A stretch of DNA of 7,355 nt from CAZBZG01 sp964496245. Lineage in GTDB: Bacteria; Planctomycetota; SZUA-567. The stretch spans positions 1 to 7,355 of the forward strand of contig CAZBZG010000239.1 in the NCBI GenBank assembly GCA_964496245.1. The letters are read 5' to 3'. Made by a program: the position numbers and the translations under genes. Below, one piece after another: positions 1-6,841 of this stretch (positions are counted from its first letter, which is position 1; each line of letters begins with the position of its first letter). The notes beneath the pieces are model-generated. The model searched no databases. It was not told where the DNA came from and saw only the letters and a program-made list of their open reading frames with translations.

Positions 1-1
1 C

Positions 2-1438
2 TACTTCGAGCCGCTCACCGTGGAGGACGTGCTCTCGGTCATCCATCGCGAACAGCCCCGGGGCGTGATCGTCCAGTTCGGCGGGCAGACCCCGCTCAAC
101 ATCAGCGCTGCGCTCGAAGAGGCGGGCGTGAACATCCTGGGCACGCCCGTGGCCAGCATCGCCCGGGCCGAAGACCGCGAGCAGTTCTCCACGATGCTGT
201 GCAAACTCGGCCTGCGCCAGCCGGCCAATGACACGGCAATCACCTGCGACGAGGCCGTGGCCAAGGCTGCCCAGATCGGCTACCCCGTGCTCATGCGGCC
301 GAGCTTCGTGCTGGGCGGGGCCAAGATGGAGATCGTGTACGACGAGGCGATGCTCCGCACCTACTGGGACGAGCTCCTGCTCTATTGCACGCAGGCGGAC
401 GTGGAGATCCGCGCGGACCGGCCCATCCTGATCGACCAGTTCCTCCAGGACGCGGTGGAGGTGGACGTGGACGCGCTCTCCGACGGTACCGACACCTACG
501 TCGCCGGCATCATGGAGCACATCGAAGAGGCCGGCATCCACTCGGGCGACTCGGCGTGCGCGCTGCCGCCCTTCAGCCTCCCGGCCGCGCGCGAAACCGA
601 GCTCGAGGAGGCCACGCGCAAGCTCGCCCGCGAACTGGGGGTGCGCGGGCTCATGAACGTGCAGTACGCCATCCAGGCCGACGACCTCTTCGTGATCGAG
701 GTGAACCCGCGGGCCAGCCGCACCGTACCGTTCGTGAGCAAGGTCACGGGCGTGCCCATCGCCAAGCTGGCGACGCGCGTCATGCTCGGCGCCTCGCTCC
801 AGGACCTCGGCCTCGGCCGCCGGCCGGAGCTTCCGCACGTGGGCGTCAAGGAGTCGGTCTTCCCGTGGACGCGCTTTTCCGGCGTGGACGCGGCCCTGGG
901 CCCGGAGATGAAGTCCACGGGCGAGGTCATGGGGATCGACCAGAACTTCCCGCTGGCGTTTGCCAAGAGCCAGCTCGGCGCGGGCGCCGACCTGCCGCGC
1001 GCGGGCACGGTCTTTCTGTCCGTCAAGGATGCGCAGAAGCCACACCTCGAAGACGTGGCGCGCGGTTTTCACGCGCTCGGCTTTCGCTTGCTCGCCACGC
1101 GCGGCACAGCGCAGGCCATCCGGCGCTTCCAGGTCCCGGTGCAGATCCTCAAGAAGGTCTCCGAGGGACGGCCCAACGTGGTCGACGCCATGATCAACGG
1201 CCGGGTCCACCTCGTCATCAACACCCCGTCCGGCAAGCGGCCGCGCCAGGACGAGGTCTCCATCCGCACCACCGCGGTCACGCGCAAGGTACCCCTCGTC
1301 ACCACCATGCGCGCCGCCCGCGCCGTGGTCGACGCCATCGGCCGGCTGAAGGAAGTCGGCGCCGACCGCGTGCGACCGCTGCAGGAATTCCATGCGGCGA
1401 TGGAGCAAGCCGTGCCGCGCGGCAGAGAGGGCGTCTGA
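2..1438 (+). CDS. carB: Carbamoyl-phosphate synthase large subunit, C-terminal part (5' truncated by window)
   Basis: CarB makes carbamoyl phosphate from bicarbonate, glutamine-derived ammonia and two ATP, in the cytoplasm with CarA, for pyrimidine and arginine synthesis. The 478 visible codons begin at YFEPLTVEDVL, about residue 600 of the roughly 1070-aa E. coli protein. The second ATP-grasp (carbamoyl-phosphate) domain covers about residues 55-245 of the fragment. It shows AEDREQF, RPSFVLGGAKMEIVYD, DAVEVDVDAL, GGIMEHIEEAGIHSGDSA and the metal/ATP motif IEVNPRASRTVPF (Glu233, Asn235). A linker with GPEMKSTGEVMG follows. From about residue 335 comes the MGS-like allosteric domain, with LATRGTA, KKVSEGRPN and INTPSGK, matching the UMP-binding region of E. 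coli CarB. Two oddities are Ala107 where E. coli has Arg715 (GGRAM becomes GGAKM) and about nine extra residues around LLLYCTQADVEIRADRP. The upstream start lies outside the window. aspS follows after 399 bp, so co-transcription is uncertain. Confidence 0.97.
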   Translation, partial: YFEPLTVEDVLSVIHREQPRGVIVQFGGQTPLNISAALEEAGVNILGTPVASIARAEDREQFSTMLCKLGLRQPANDTAITCDEAVAKAAQIGYPVLMRPSFVLGGAKMEIVYDEAMLRTYWDELLLYCTQADVEIRADRPILIDQFLQDAVEVDVDALSDGTDTYVAGIMEHIEEAGIHSGDSACALPPFSLPAARETELEEATRKLARELGVRGLMNVQYAIQADDLFVIEVNPRASRTVPFVSKVTGVPIAKLATRVMLGASLQDLGLGRRPELPHVGVKESVFPWTRFSGVDAALGPEMKSTGEVMGIDQNFPLAFAKSQLGAGADLPRAGTVFLSVKDAQKPHLEDVARGFHALGFRLLATRGTAQAIRRFQVPVQILKKVSEGRPNVVDAMINGRVHLVINTPSGKRPRQDEVSIRTTAVTRKVPLVTTMRAARAVVDAIGRLKEVGADRVRPLQEFHAAMEQAVPRGREGV

Positions 1439-1474
1439 GTCATGCGATTGAAAACGGCGCGAAGAACGGGGCAA

Positions 1475-1547
1475 TCGGAGGGACGCGCTCCTGCGCGTCC
1501 GTCATGTCCACCAGACTCCGCGGTCCTGCAAAAGCAGGACCCTCCGA
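1475..1547. repeat. Inverted pair of REP hairpins (BIME-like)
   Basis: Two hairpins face each other. Left: TCGGAG at 1475-1480, directly followed by a perfect 8-bp stem GGACGCGC (1481-1488), loop TCCT, GCGCGTCC (1493-1500). Right: stem GGTCCTGC (1522-1529), loop AAAA, GCAGGACC (1534-1541), directly followed by CTCCGA (1542-1547), the reverse complement of TCGGAG. Each hairpin therefore has a GGAG tetranucleotide abutting the stem foot and a 4-nt loop, and the two are inverted around a 21-bp spacer. That is the architecture of REP/BIME elements mobilised by RAYT (Y1 tyrosine) transposases. Stem sequences differ while the GGAG foot is constant. No T-run follows, so a plain rho-independent terminator is less likely, though REPs after genes can stabilise mRNA ends. 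No RAYT gene is in the window. Confidence 0.75.
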
Positions 1548-1653
1548 ACGCAAGCGTCACCATCGCGTTGGTCGCAGAAGGCACAGCGTTGTGGTCTTAG
1601 CAACGGAGGTCTTGTGCCACAGAGGACAGTAGCGCGCCTAGAGAACAGGATGA

Positions 1654-1671
1654 TTTCGTGCCACCACGAAA
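1654..1671. repeat. Perfect 7-bp hairpin TTTCGTG/CACGAAA
   Basis: TTTCGTG (1654-1660), loop CCAC, CACGAAA (1665-1671) forms a perfect stem. Its arms resemble, in inverse orientation, the CTTCGTG units at 1734-1760, and CCACAGAG at 1617-1624 inversely resembles the CTCTGTGG units at 1783-1800. The hairpin is thus probably part of the same repeat complex. No function is visible. Confidence 0.5.
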
Positions 1672-1733
1672 ACACGACGCATGGGAATACGTGCGCATAC
1701 GTCGAAAGCGTCTTCCCTGTCAAGAGCAGTCCC

Positions 1734-1800
1734 CTTCGTGCTCTTCGTGTCCTTTGTGGTGAATGGCACACCCCTCTGTGCCCTCTGTGATCTCTGTGGT
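1734..1800. repeat. Two triplets of a 9-nt periodic repeat (CTYYGTGNY)
   Basis: First triplet: CTTCGTGCT (1734-1742), CTTCGTGTC (1743-1751), CTTTGTGGT (1752-1760). After 13 bp, second triplet: CTCTGTGCC (1774-1782), CTCTGTGAT (1783-1791), CTCTGTGGT (1792-1800). All six units fit CTYYGTGNY with exact 9-nt phasing. From memory, similar CTCTGTG/CTTCGTG strings recur in intergenic regions of several phyla and generate spurious ORFs rich in HRGHR or LCALC peptides. I cannot name an agreed function. The array ends 24 bp before the aspS ribosome binding site, so it would lie in the aspS leader if transcription starts upstream. Confidence 0.75.
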
Positions 1801-1824
1801 CAAGAAGCCGCCCAGACAGTCGAC

Positions 1825-1829
1825 AAGGA
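1825..1829 (+). promoter_or_regulatory. aspS ribosome binding site
   Basis: AAGGA sits 8 nt before the ATG at 1838. It supports that start over an in-frame ATG at 1763, which would add 25 residues encoded largely by the 9-nt repeat. Confidence 0.75.
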
Positions 1830-1837
1830 CACCAGCC

Positions 1838-3712
<1,875 letters not shown>

Positions 3713-3723
3713 CGCGCGCGGCC

Positions 3724-3743
3724 TCCCCGATCTGTGGCGGGGA
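3724..3743 (+). terminator. Weak stem-loop after aspS
   Basis: TCCCCG (3724-3729) pairs with CGGGGA (3738-3743) around an 8-nt loop, 11 bp after the aspS stop. No T-run follows. Instead a purine-rich repeat begins, so intrinsic termination is doubtful. Confidence 0.25.
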
Positions 3744-3750
3744 AGCGCAA

Positions 3751-3819
3751 GCGGGGAAGGCAAGCGGGGAAAGGGCGGGGAAGGGGCGGGGAAGGGCGGG
3801 GAAGGGGGAAGGGGAAGGG
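3751..3819. repeat. Degenerate G-rich tandem repeat (GCGGGGAAGG type)
   Basis: About 69 bp of nearly pure purine on the plus strand consists of variants of GCGGGGAAGG, with at least eight runs of three or more G separated by one to three bases. It runs directly into GGGTCGGACCAC, the left end of repeat copy 1. The run lengths satisfy the usual G-quadruplex pattern many times over. The second copy is also preceded by G-rich tandem units, of different sequence. Confidence 0.8.
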
Positions 3820-4056
3820 TCGGACCACGCTAACAATACGCCACCAATACACTTAGTCTGCTCTGGGGACCCCATAGTAGGACTTACAAGCGTTTTTCAT
3901 GCCCGAAAATCAACCTTAAGGCCCGGCGACCTCACGCAGCATCCAGTGCTGAGATGACATTTTCACCCTCAGAAACGAGCGCTAAGGGGTGAATTAGGCC
4001 ACAGAAAGAGGCCTAACCCATTTGACCAAAACATGTTGCTGTGGTCCGACCCTGCC
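3817..4056. mobile_element. TIR-bounded 236-bp repeat element, copy 1 (MITE-like)
   Basis: This is a direct repeat of 5657-5896, ungapped over 240 bp with 12 mismatches counted by eye (95%). The ends at 3817-3828 (GGGTCGGACCAC) and 4041-4052 (GTGGTCCGACCC) are perfect 12-bp terminal inverted repeats, with weaker similarity continuing inward (GCTAACAAT against AGCAACATG). Internal short stems are CAGCA/TGCTG (3937-3941, 3947-3951), TTCACCC/GGGTGAA (3962-3968, 3987-3993) and TTAGGCC/GGCCTAA (3994-4000, 4010-4016). It has visibly lower GC than its neighbours and encodes no plausible protein. A non-autonomous transposable element is the best guess. Target-site duplications are hidden by tandem repeats on both sides. 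Confidence 0.75.
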
Positions 4057-4115
4057 GACCCTGCCACCGCCTGCCACCGCGACCCTGCCACCACCCTGCC
4101 ACCTTCTGCCACCCT
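4049..4115. repeat. CTGCCACC-type tandem tail of copy 1
   Basis: Immediately right of the TIR, irregular units of ACCCTGCC and CTGCCACC repeat about eight times. They extend the terminal sequence GACCCTGCC outward. A similar tail follows copy 2, but with different unit organisation, so the tails probably evolved independently after insertion. Confidence 0.75.
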
Positions 4116-4143
4116 GATTTGGATCTGAGTTGCGAAAGACGGG

Positions 4144-4623
4144 CTAGTGGCTGCGCCATGCCGCGAGCAGGCCGAGATCGATTGCGCTCTCCTCGCTGAG
4201 CTGGGCCTCCCGCAGCACGTCGGTGCTGATGGAATCCAGGGGGAACGAGGGAGGCAAGCCGCATTCGATAAGGAACCGCGCCAGTTCCGCGTATTGTCGG
4301 CGGTATTCCTCCCGATCCGCGTCGGGGAGGGGATGCCCGAGCTTCGCGCGATCCGGTTTGAAGACGACTGTCAACGTACCATTCGCCTTGATGGATCCGA
4401 TCAGGTTGAATGCGCTCGGTCCAATGTCGATGTCGTAATGGTACGTCCGCAGTCCGTTCAGGAAATTCGGGAGAATGCCCAAGTGAAATCTCTGGCCATC
4501 CATCCGGCTCTTGAACAGATAGCCGCCCTTCTCCGTGACAATGCCCGGCGTGGACAGGGCTTCTGCCAGAAGGGAGAGTTCCTTTGCCGAGACAGCATCA
4601 CCGTTCAGCACGACGGCGTACAT
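4144..4623 (-). CDS. Hypothetical protein, 159 aa
   Basis: I do not recognise this protein. It starts MYAVVLNGDAVSAKELSLL and ends LGLLAAWRSH. There is no signal peptide and no membrane segment, so it is probably cytoplasmic. A mixed, globular-looking N-terminal half contains GGYLFKSRMDGQRFHLGILP and TYHYDIDIGPSAFNLIGSI. A charged helical stretch (DADREEYRRQYAELARFLIE) follows, then an acidic C-terminal region. Composition on this strand looks protein-like, whereas the overlapping plus-strand frame is Arg-rich shadow. The ATG lies 4 bp after the stop of the EIIA-like remnant, with a weak GGGGA ribosome binding site, so it would be co-transcribed from the promoter at 5246-5274. It is the only apparently intact gene between the two repeat copies and could be passenger cargo, but nothing shows a function. 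Confidence 0.6.
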   Translation of the reverse strand: MYAVVLNGDAVSAKELSLLAEALSTPGIVTEKGGYLFKSRMDGQRFHLGILPNFLNGLRTYHYDIDIGPSAFNLIGSIKANGTLTVVFKPDRAKLGHPLPDADREEYRRQYAELARFLIECGLPPSFPLDSISTDVLREAQLSEESAIDLGLLAAWRSH

Positions 4624-4627
4624 GAGC

Positions 4628-4857
4628 CTATCCCCGCTTGCGGCCCGAAAGCAGGACGATATCCCGCAACCGCTCGGAAGAGGTCCCTTCCATCCACCGC
4701 ATCTGGAACCCGGGTCCCTGAACCACGTGCGCGATGGCGACGAGAGCGCGAAGCTGGTAGGGCCGCTCGTCGCGGGAGCCGATCAGGACGAACGCGATGT
4801 GGACAGGCGGATGGAATTGCGAGAAGACCGCGCCCGCGCCCCCCACCACGACATGCC
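4628..4857 (-). pseudogene. C-terminal remnant of a PTS EIIA (type 2)-like domain
   Basis: The last 75 or so codons of an open frame that reaches back to 4984 read RHVVVGGAGAVFSQFHPPVH, then IAFVLIGSRDERPYQLRALV, AIAHVVQ and LRDIVLLSGRKRG. From memory this matches the C-terminal half of EIIA-type domains, which occur as PtsN-like proteins or at the end of some cation/proton antiporters (typical strings PVHLVFLLIG, HLRALAAIAQIVQ, LRDLILL). The N-terminal half with the phosphorylated histidine motif and any antiporter membrane part are absent. The upstream codons of the frame (4858-4984) are Ser/Arg-rich and do not look homologous. I therefore call it a truncated gene end. A free-standing short protein is possible but unlikely. 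Confidence 0.55.
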
Positions 4858-4886
4858 GCTTCCGCGAATGGAGCGGGAGTCGAAGC

Positions 4887-5210
4887 CTAGTGGCCCTCCA
4901 ACCAAGCTTCACTACAGTTCGCCGGAGCGCCGGCGATGCAGATGCGAAGCGCGAGGAGGAGGCATATCGGGAATAGGGTGACAACGAGCAACGAAGCAGA
5001 TGCGCCGCCGCCGCCCGGCCCGCTGAGACGCCCCGTATGGATCAACCAACTCAAATTGCCCAACACCCGGTTGGACCGATCCGAAGCCGCATGAATCCGG
5101 TGCAACACATCGGCTCCCGGCAGATGGAGACGTTCCCTGGGGATACCGGTACAGGTGTGGCTGAGCAGGCTTTTGGACGGGTCGCCAAGGTACTCTTGAA
5201 TCATGGTCAT
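4887..5210 (-). pseudogene. N-terminal fragment of class I fructose-bisphosphate aldolase fused to unrelated sequence
   Basis: The reading frame starts at the ATG at 5210-5208. It encodes MTMIQEYLGDPSKSLLSHTC, then PRERLHLPGADVL, ASDRSNRVLGNLSWLIHTGRLSG. This strongly resembles the N-terminus of the archaeal/DhnA-type class I fructose-bisphosphate aldolase (typically SLLSHTC, RLHLPGPDFVDR, RVLRNLQ, TGRLGGTGYLSILPVDQG). Homology stops after residue 64 (about 5019), just before the conserved GTGYLSILPVDQG. The Schiff-base lysine and the whole barrel are missing. The frame continues for 43 unrelated residues containing a hydrophobic run (ASLLVVTLFPICLLLALRIC) and stops at 4887. Start codon, AAGGAG and promoter all look intact, so a chimeric 107-aa peptide could still be made. 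I judge it a gene broken by rearrangement. Confidence 0.7.
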
Positions 5211-5216
5211 CGTTGA

Positions 5217-5222
5217 CTCCTT
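5217..5222 (-). promoter_or_regulatory. Ribosome binding site of the aldolase fragment
   Basis: AAGGAG on the minus strand lies 6 nt before the ATG at 5210. This near-ideal site fixes the start of the aldolase fragment. Confidence 0.75.
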
Positions 5223-5245
5223 GGAGAAAACCGTTTGCTTGCCAA

Positions 5246-5274
5246 ATTGTAGGACAGGTTGCACGGAAGGGCAA
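5246..5274 (-). promoter_or_regulatory. Sigma70-type promoter for the minus-strand block
   Basis: On the minus strand, TTGCCC (5274-5269) and TACAAT (5251-5246) are separated by exactly 17 bp. Predicted transcription starts near 5239, giving a leader of about 30 nt with the AAGGAG site. It should drive the aldolase fragment, the EIIA remnant and the 159-aa gene as one transcript. Confidence 0.6.
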
Positions 5275-5621
5275 GAGCGGGCGTCCTGGAACAGCACCCG
5301 GCATTCAGGATTTCGGCCAAGGCATCACAGCGGATCATTGCCGCCCGGTCTTCGAGGAGGTCCGGGACGACACCTACGCGGACATTGATTCGTTCCTGGC
5401 GGCTTGTCCCGACCGCAACCCGTAGAGCGAAGGCGGAAATGCTGATCCAAACCCGGCACCGGGGGCCCTGCGGGTTGCGGGGGTGTTTATGCGGTTCGCA
5501 GCCTGAAATGCACGGACGCAAGAGGAGGGGGACATCCCTCATGAGAGGCTGGCTCCATCGCGTGGCCGTGTGCATGGCGCGAGACATCCGGAAGGCTGGC
5601 AGACGCAGGCGGATACGTGAA
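5275..5621. other. Stretch without a supported gene
   Basis: About 350 bp between the minus-strand promoter and the G-rich repeat hold no convincing gene. A plus-strand frame ending at 5425 finishes FEEVRDDTYADIDSFLAACP, which looks protein-like for about 25 residues and may be a gene-end remnant. A 51-codon frame from ATG 5541, behind AGGAGGGGG, runs into the repeat and is Arg-rich. Neither could be assigned to a family. Confidence 0.5.
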
Positions 5622-5659
5622 CTCTGGGGACGGTCTGGGGACGGGTCTCTGGGGACGGG
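5622..5659. repeat. TCTGGGGACGGG tandem repeat left of copy 2
   Basis: Three units CTCTGGGGACGG (5622-5633), TCTGGGGACGGG (5634-5645) and TCTCTGGGGACGGG (5646-5659) merge into the GGGTCGGACCAC end of copy 2. The position matches the G-rich array before copy 1, but the unit differs. Confidence 0.8.
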
Positions 5660-5896
5660 TCGGACCACGCTAACAATGAGCTACCAATACACTTAGGCTG
5701 CTCTCGGGACCCCATAGTAGGACTTACAAGCGTTTTTCATGCCCGAAAATCAACCGTAAGGCCCGGCGGCCTCACACAGCATCCAGTGCTGAGACGACAT
5801 TTTCACCCTCAGAAACGAGCGTTAAGGGATGAATTACGCCACAGAAAGAGGCCTAACCCATTTGACCAAAACATGTTGCTGTGGTCCGACCCTGCC
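5657..5896. mobile_element. TIR-bounded 236-bp repeat element, copy 2 (MITE-like)
   Basis: This is in the same orientation as copy 1, offset by exactly 1840 bp, with 12 substitutions and no indels over 240 bp. The 12-bp terminal inverted repeats are intact at 5657-5668 and 5881-5892. Two internal stems are weakened by substitutions without compensating changes (TTACGCC against GGCCTAA; TTCACCC against GGATGAA), while CAGCA/TGCTG is kept. That argues for selection, or recent origin, at the DNA-end level rather than a conserved folded RNA. No protein-coding frame in it looks genuine. Confidence 0.75.
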
Positions 5897-6010
5897 ACGC
5901 ACCTGCCACGCTGCCTGGTCCGACCCTGCCACGACTGTGGTCCGACCCTGCCACGTAAACCTGTGGTCCGACCCTGCCACCGTGACCCTGCCACCGTTGC
6001 TGCCACCGCC
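5881..6010. repeat. Right tail of copy 2: four copies of the 18-bp terminal unit plus CTGCCAC variants
   Basis: The unit GTGGTCCGACCCTGCCAC occurs at 5881-5898, 5937-5954 and 5963-5980. A copy with its first base changed lies at 5915-5932. Each contains the whole TIR end and the palindrome GGTC-C-GACC, and each can pair GTGG with CCAC. Spacers are irregular (16, 4 and 8 bp). Beyond 5980 the tail decays into CCCTGCCAC and CTGCCACCG variants up to the DUF4838 remnant. Confidence 0.8.
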
Positions 6011-6388
6011 CCGTGCCACTGCAAGAGCTGCCGGGCGCTGGTCAAGGAGTACGGCTCTGAGGCCGCGCCCCTGGTGCAGGGCCTGAACCGCGTGCTTGCG
6101 GAAACCGTCAAGGAATTTCCCAAACACGAGATCGCGACCTTCGCCTACTACGGCACGTCCCAACCACCGATCAAGGACGGGAAGAAGCTCGTCCCGCATC
6201 CCAACCTGTGCTTCACCTTCGTCCGCATGGGCGATGCGATGAAGAACATGGAGCACAAGGTCAACCGCAAAGGACTGCGGGCCCGATTTCTGGCCTGGCG
6301 CAGCCAATTCGGAAGCGCCGCCCTTGTGGACCGGAGGCAGCGCATCTCCTGCAAAGCCTGTGCAAGGCCTGCCGCAGGTGCAGGCTGA
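6011..6388 (+). pseudogene. Internal fragment of a DUF4838 (glycosidase-like) protein
   Basis: From 6014 the frame reads CHCKSCRALVKEYGSEAAP, then LVQGLNRVLAETVKEFPKHE, IATFAYYGTSQPP and HPNLCFTFVRMGD. From memory this matches the core of DUF4838 proteins (Cys-x-Cys-x-x-Cys start, FVNxVAexVxkxyPd, xTLAYxxTxxPP, RPNVxxxxC). These are large secreted or surface proteins found with polysaccharide-degradation genes in Bacteroidota and PVC bacteria. Only about 95-110 of the several hundred residues remain. The left side is cut exactly where the repeat tail ends, with no start codon or ribosome binding site. On the right, similarity fades after LRARFLAWRSQ, and the frame stops at 6388. It is a broken gene, probably truncated by the repeat-associated rearrangement. 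Its missing 5' part is not elsewhere in this window. Confidence 0.65.
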
Positions 6389-6739
6389 TCACCAGCCCGG
6401 CCAGAGCCCGGCGTACTACAGGCTACAGGCCGCGAGTCCCTGTGGCCGCGGCGGCATTCGCGGACTGCCATCAGGCAAAGACGCCGCGCGGCCCAAGGAG
6501 CTCGCCCCAGAGGCCGCGGACGCCTCATCCGCCCCGTTCAACGACGGACACAGACCCGCATCTGCTCCTCGGTACAGCCGGCAGATGCGCCGCTCCGTAC
6601 CGCAAATGCCGGCGGCGCACTCCGGCGTCCGCGCAGTGACCCGGACAACGCGACCGGCGCGACCGGCGAACTGCGCTTCGAGGGAACGCTCGGCATCTCC
6701 TCTTTTCCCGCATCTCCGTTTTGGCAACCATTTCCCTCC
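6389..6739. other. Stretch without a supported gene
   Basis: Several frames are open on both strands because of the high GC, but all read as Arg/Ala/Pro-rich shadow. A short phrase in the frame of the downstream gene (DNATGATGELRFEGTLG, from 6644) looks somewhat protein-like and contains a duplicated GCGACCGGC. It has no start signal. No RNA gene or clear repeat was seen. Confidence 0.5.
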
Positions 6740-6768
6740 TTGCCGCCTCAAGAGGGGTGTGCTATACT
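6740..6768 (+). promoter_or_regulatory. Sigma70-type promoter for the membrane protein-sulfatase operon
   Basis: TTGCCG (6740-6745) and TATACT (6763-6768) are separated by 17 bp, so transcription should start near 6775. The spacer carries a small palindrome CCTC-AA-GAGG (6746-6755), a possible but unproven operator. Transcription starting here would exclude the in-frame ATG at 6740 as the gene start. Confidence 0.65.
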
Positions 6769-6841
6769 CCGCATCCCCGGCTTGCCCAGCGGCAGCCTCG
6801 GCTCCAGCACCGAAGAGCTCTCCGCACAGGGGGAGAAGACC

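Larger units (their letters stand above)
1439..1837. other. carB-aspS intergenic spacer, repeat mosaic
   Basis: This 399-bp gap holds no supportable gene. It contains four palindromic or periodic structures described separately: a REP pair, a 7-bp hairpin and two 27-nt triplets of a 9-nt repeat. No convincing -35/-10 pair for aspS and no hairpin followed by a T-run for carB was seen, so where carB transcription ends is unclear. The open frames crossing it have composition fitting repeat read-through rather than protein. Confidence 0.7.

Noticed and set aside
1522..1541. Rho-independent terminator of carB
   Set aside because: The stem is perfect but followed by CTCCGAACG rather than a T-run, and it pairs with a second hairpin sharing the GGAG foot.
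1763..1837. Longer aspS start at the ATG at 1763
   Set aside because: The extra 25 residues are encoded by the CTCTGTG repeat, AspRS families begin at the MKRTHTCGELR position, and AAGGA sits properly before 1838.
1439..1837. T-box or other riboswitch in the aspS leader
   Set aside because: No T-box consensus, specifier loop or terminator with a T-run is visible. The hairpins have REP architecture instead.
3993..4017. Integron attC site (GCCTAAC resembles RYYYAAC, ATTAGGC resembles GTTRRRY)
   Set aside because: The two cores are in the wrong order for attC, the first one deviates, the loop is only 9 nt, and the pairing is broken in copy 2. No integrase is present.
3817..4056. Conserved structured ncRNA
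   Set aside because: Substitutions between the two copies disrupt two of three internal stems without compensation, and no promoter was seen. The perfect TIRs fit a DNA element better.
4147..4890. 247-codon plus-strand frame opposite the minus-strand block
   Set aside because: Arg/Pro-rich composition toward its end, no ribosome binding site or family motifs, and the minus-strand frames carry recognisable or more protein-like sequence.
5541..5693. 51-codon plus-strand frame starting MRGWLHRVAVCMARD
   Set aside because: An AGGAGGGGG lies upstream but somewhat far. The frame runs into the tandem repeat and element end and shows no family resemblance.
5881..5980. CRISPR array
   Set aside because: Repeats are 18 bp with spacers of 4, 8 and 16 bp that resemble the repeat itself. 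No cas genes or leader are present.
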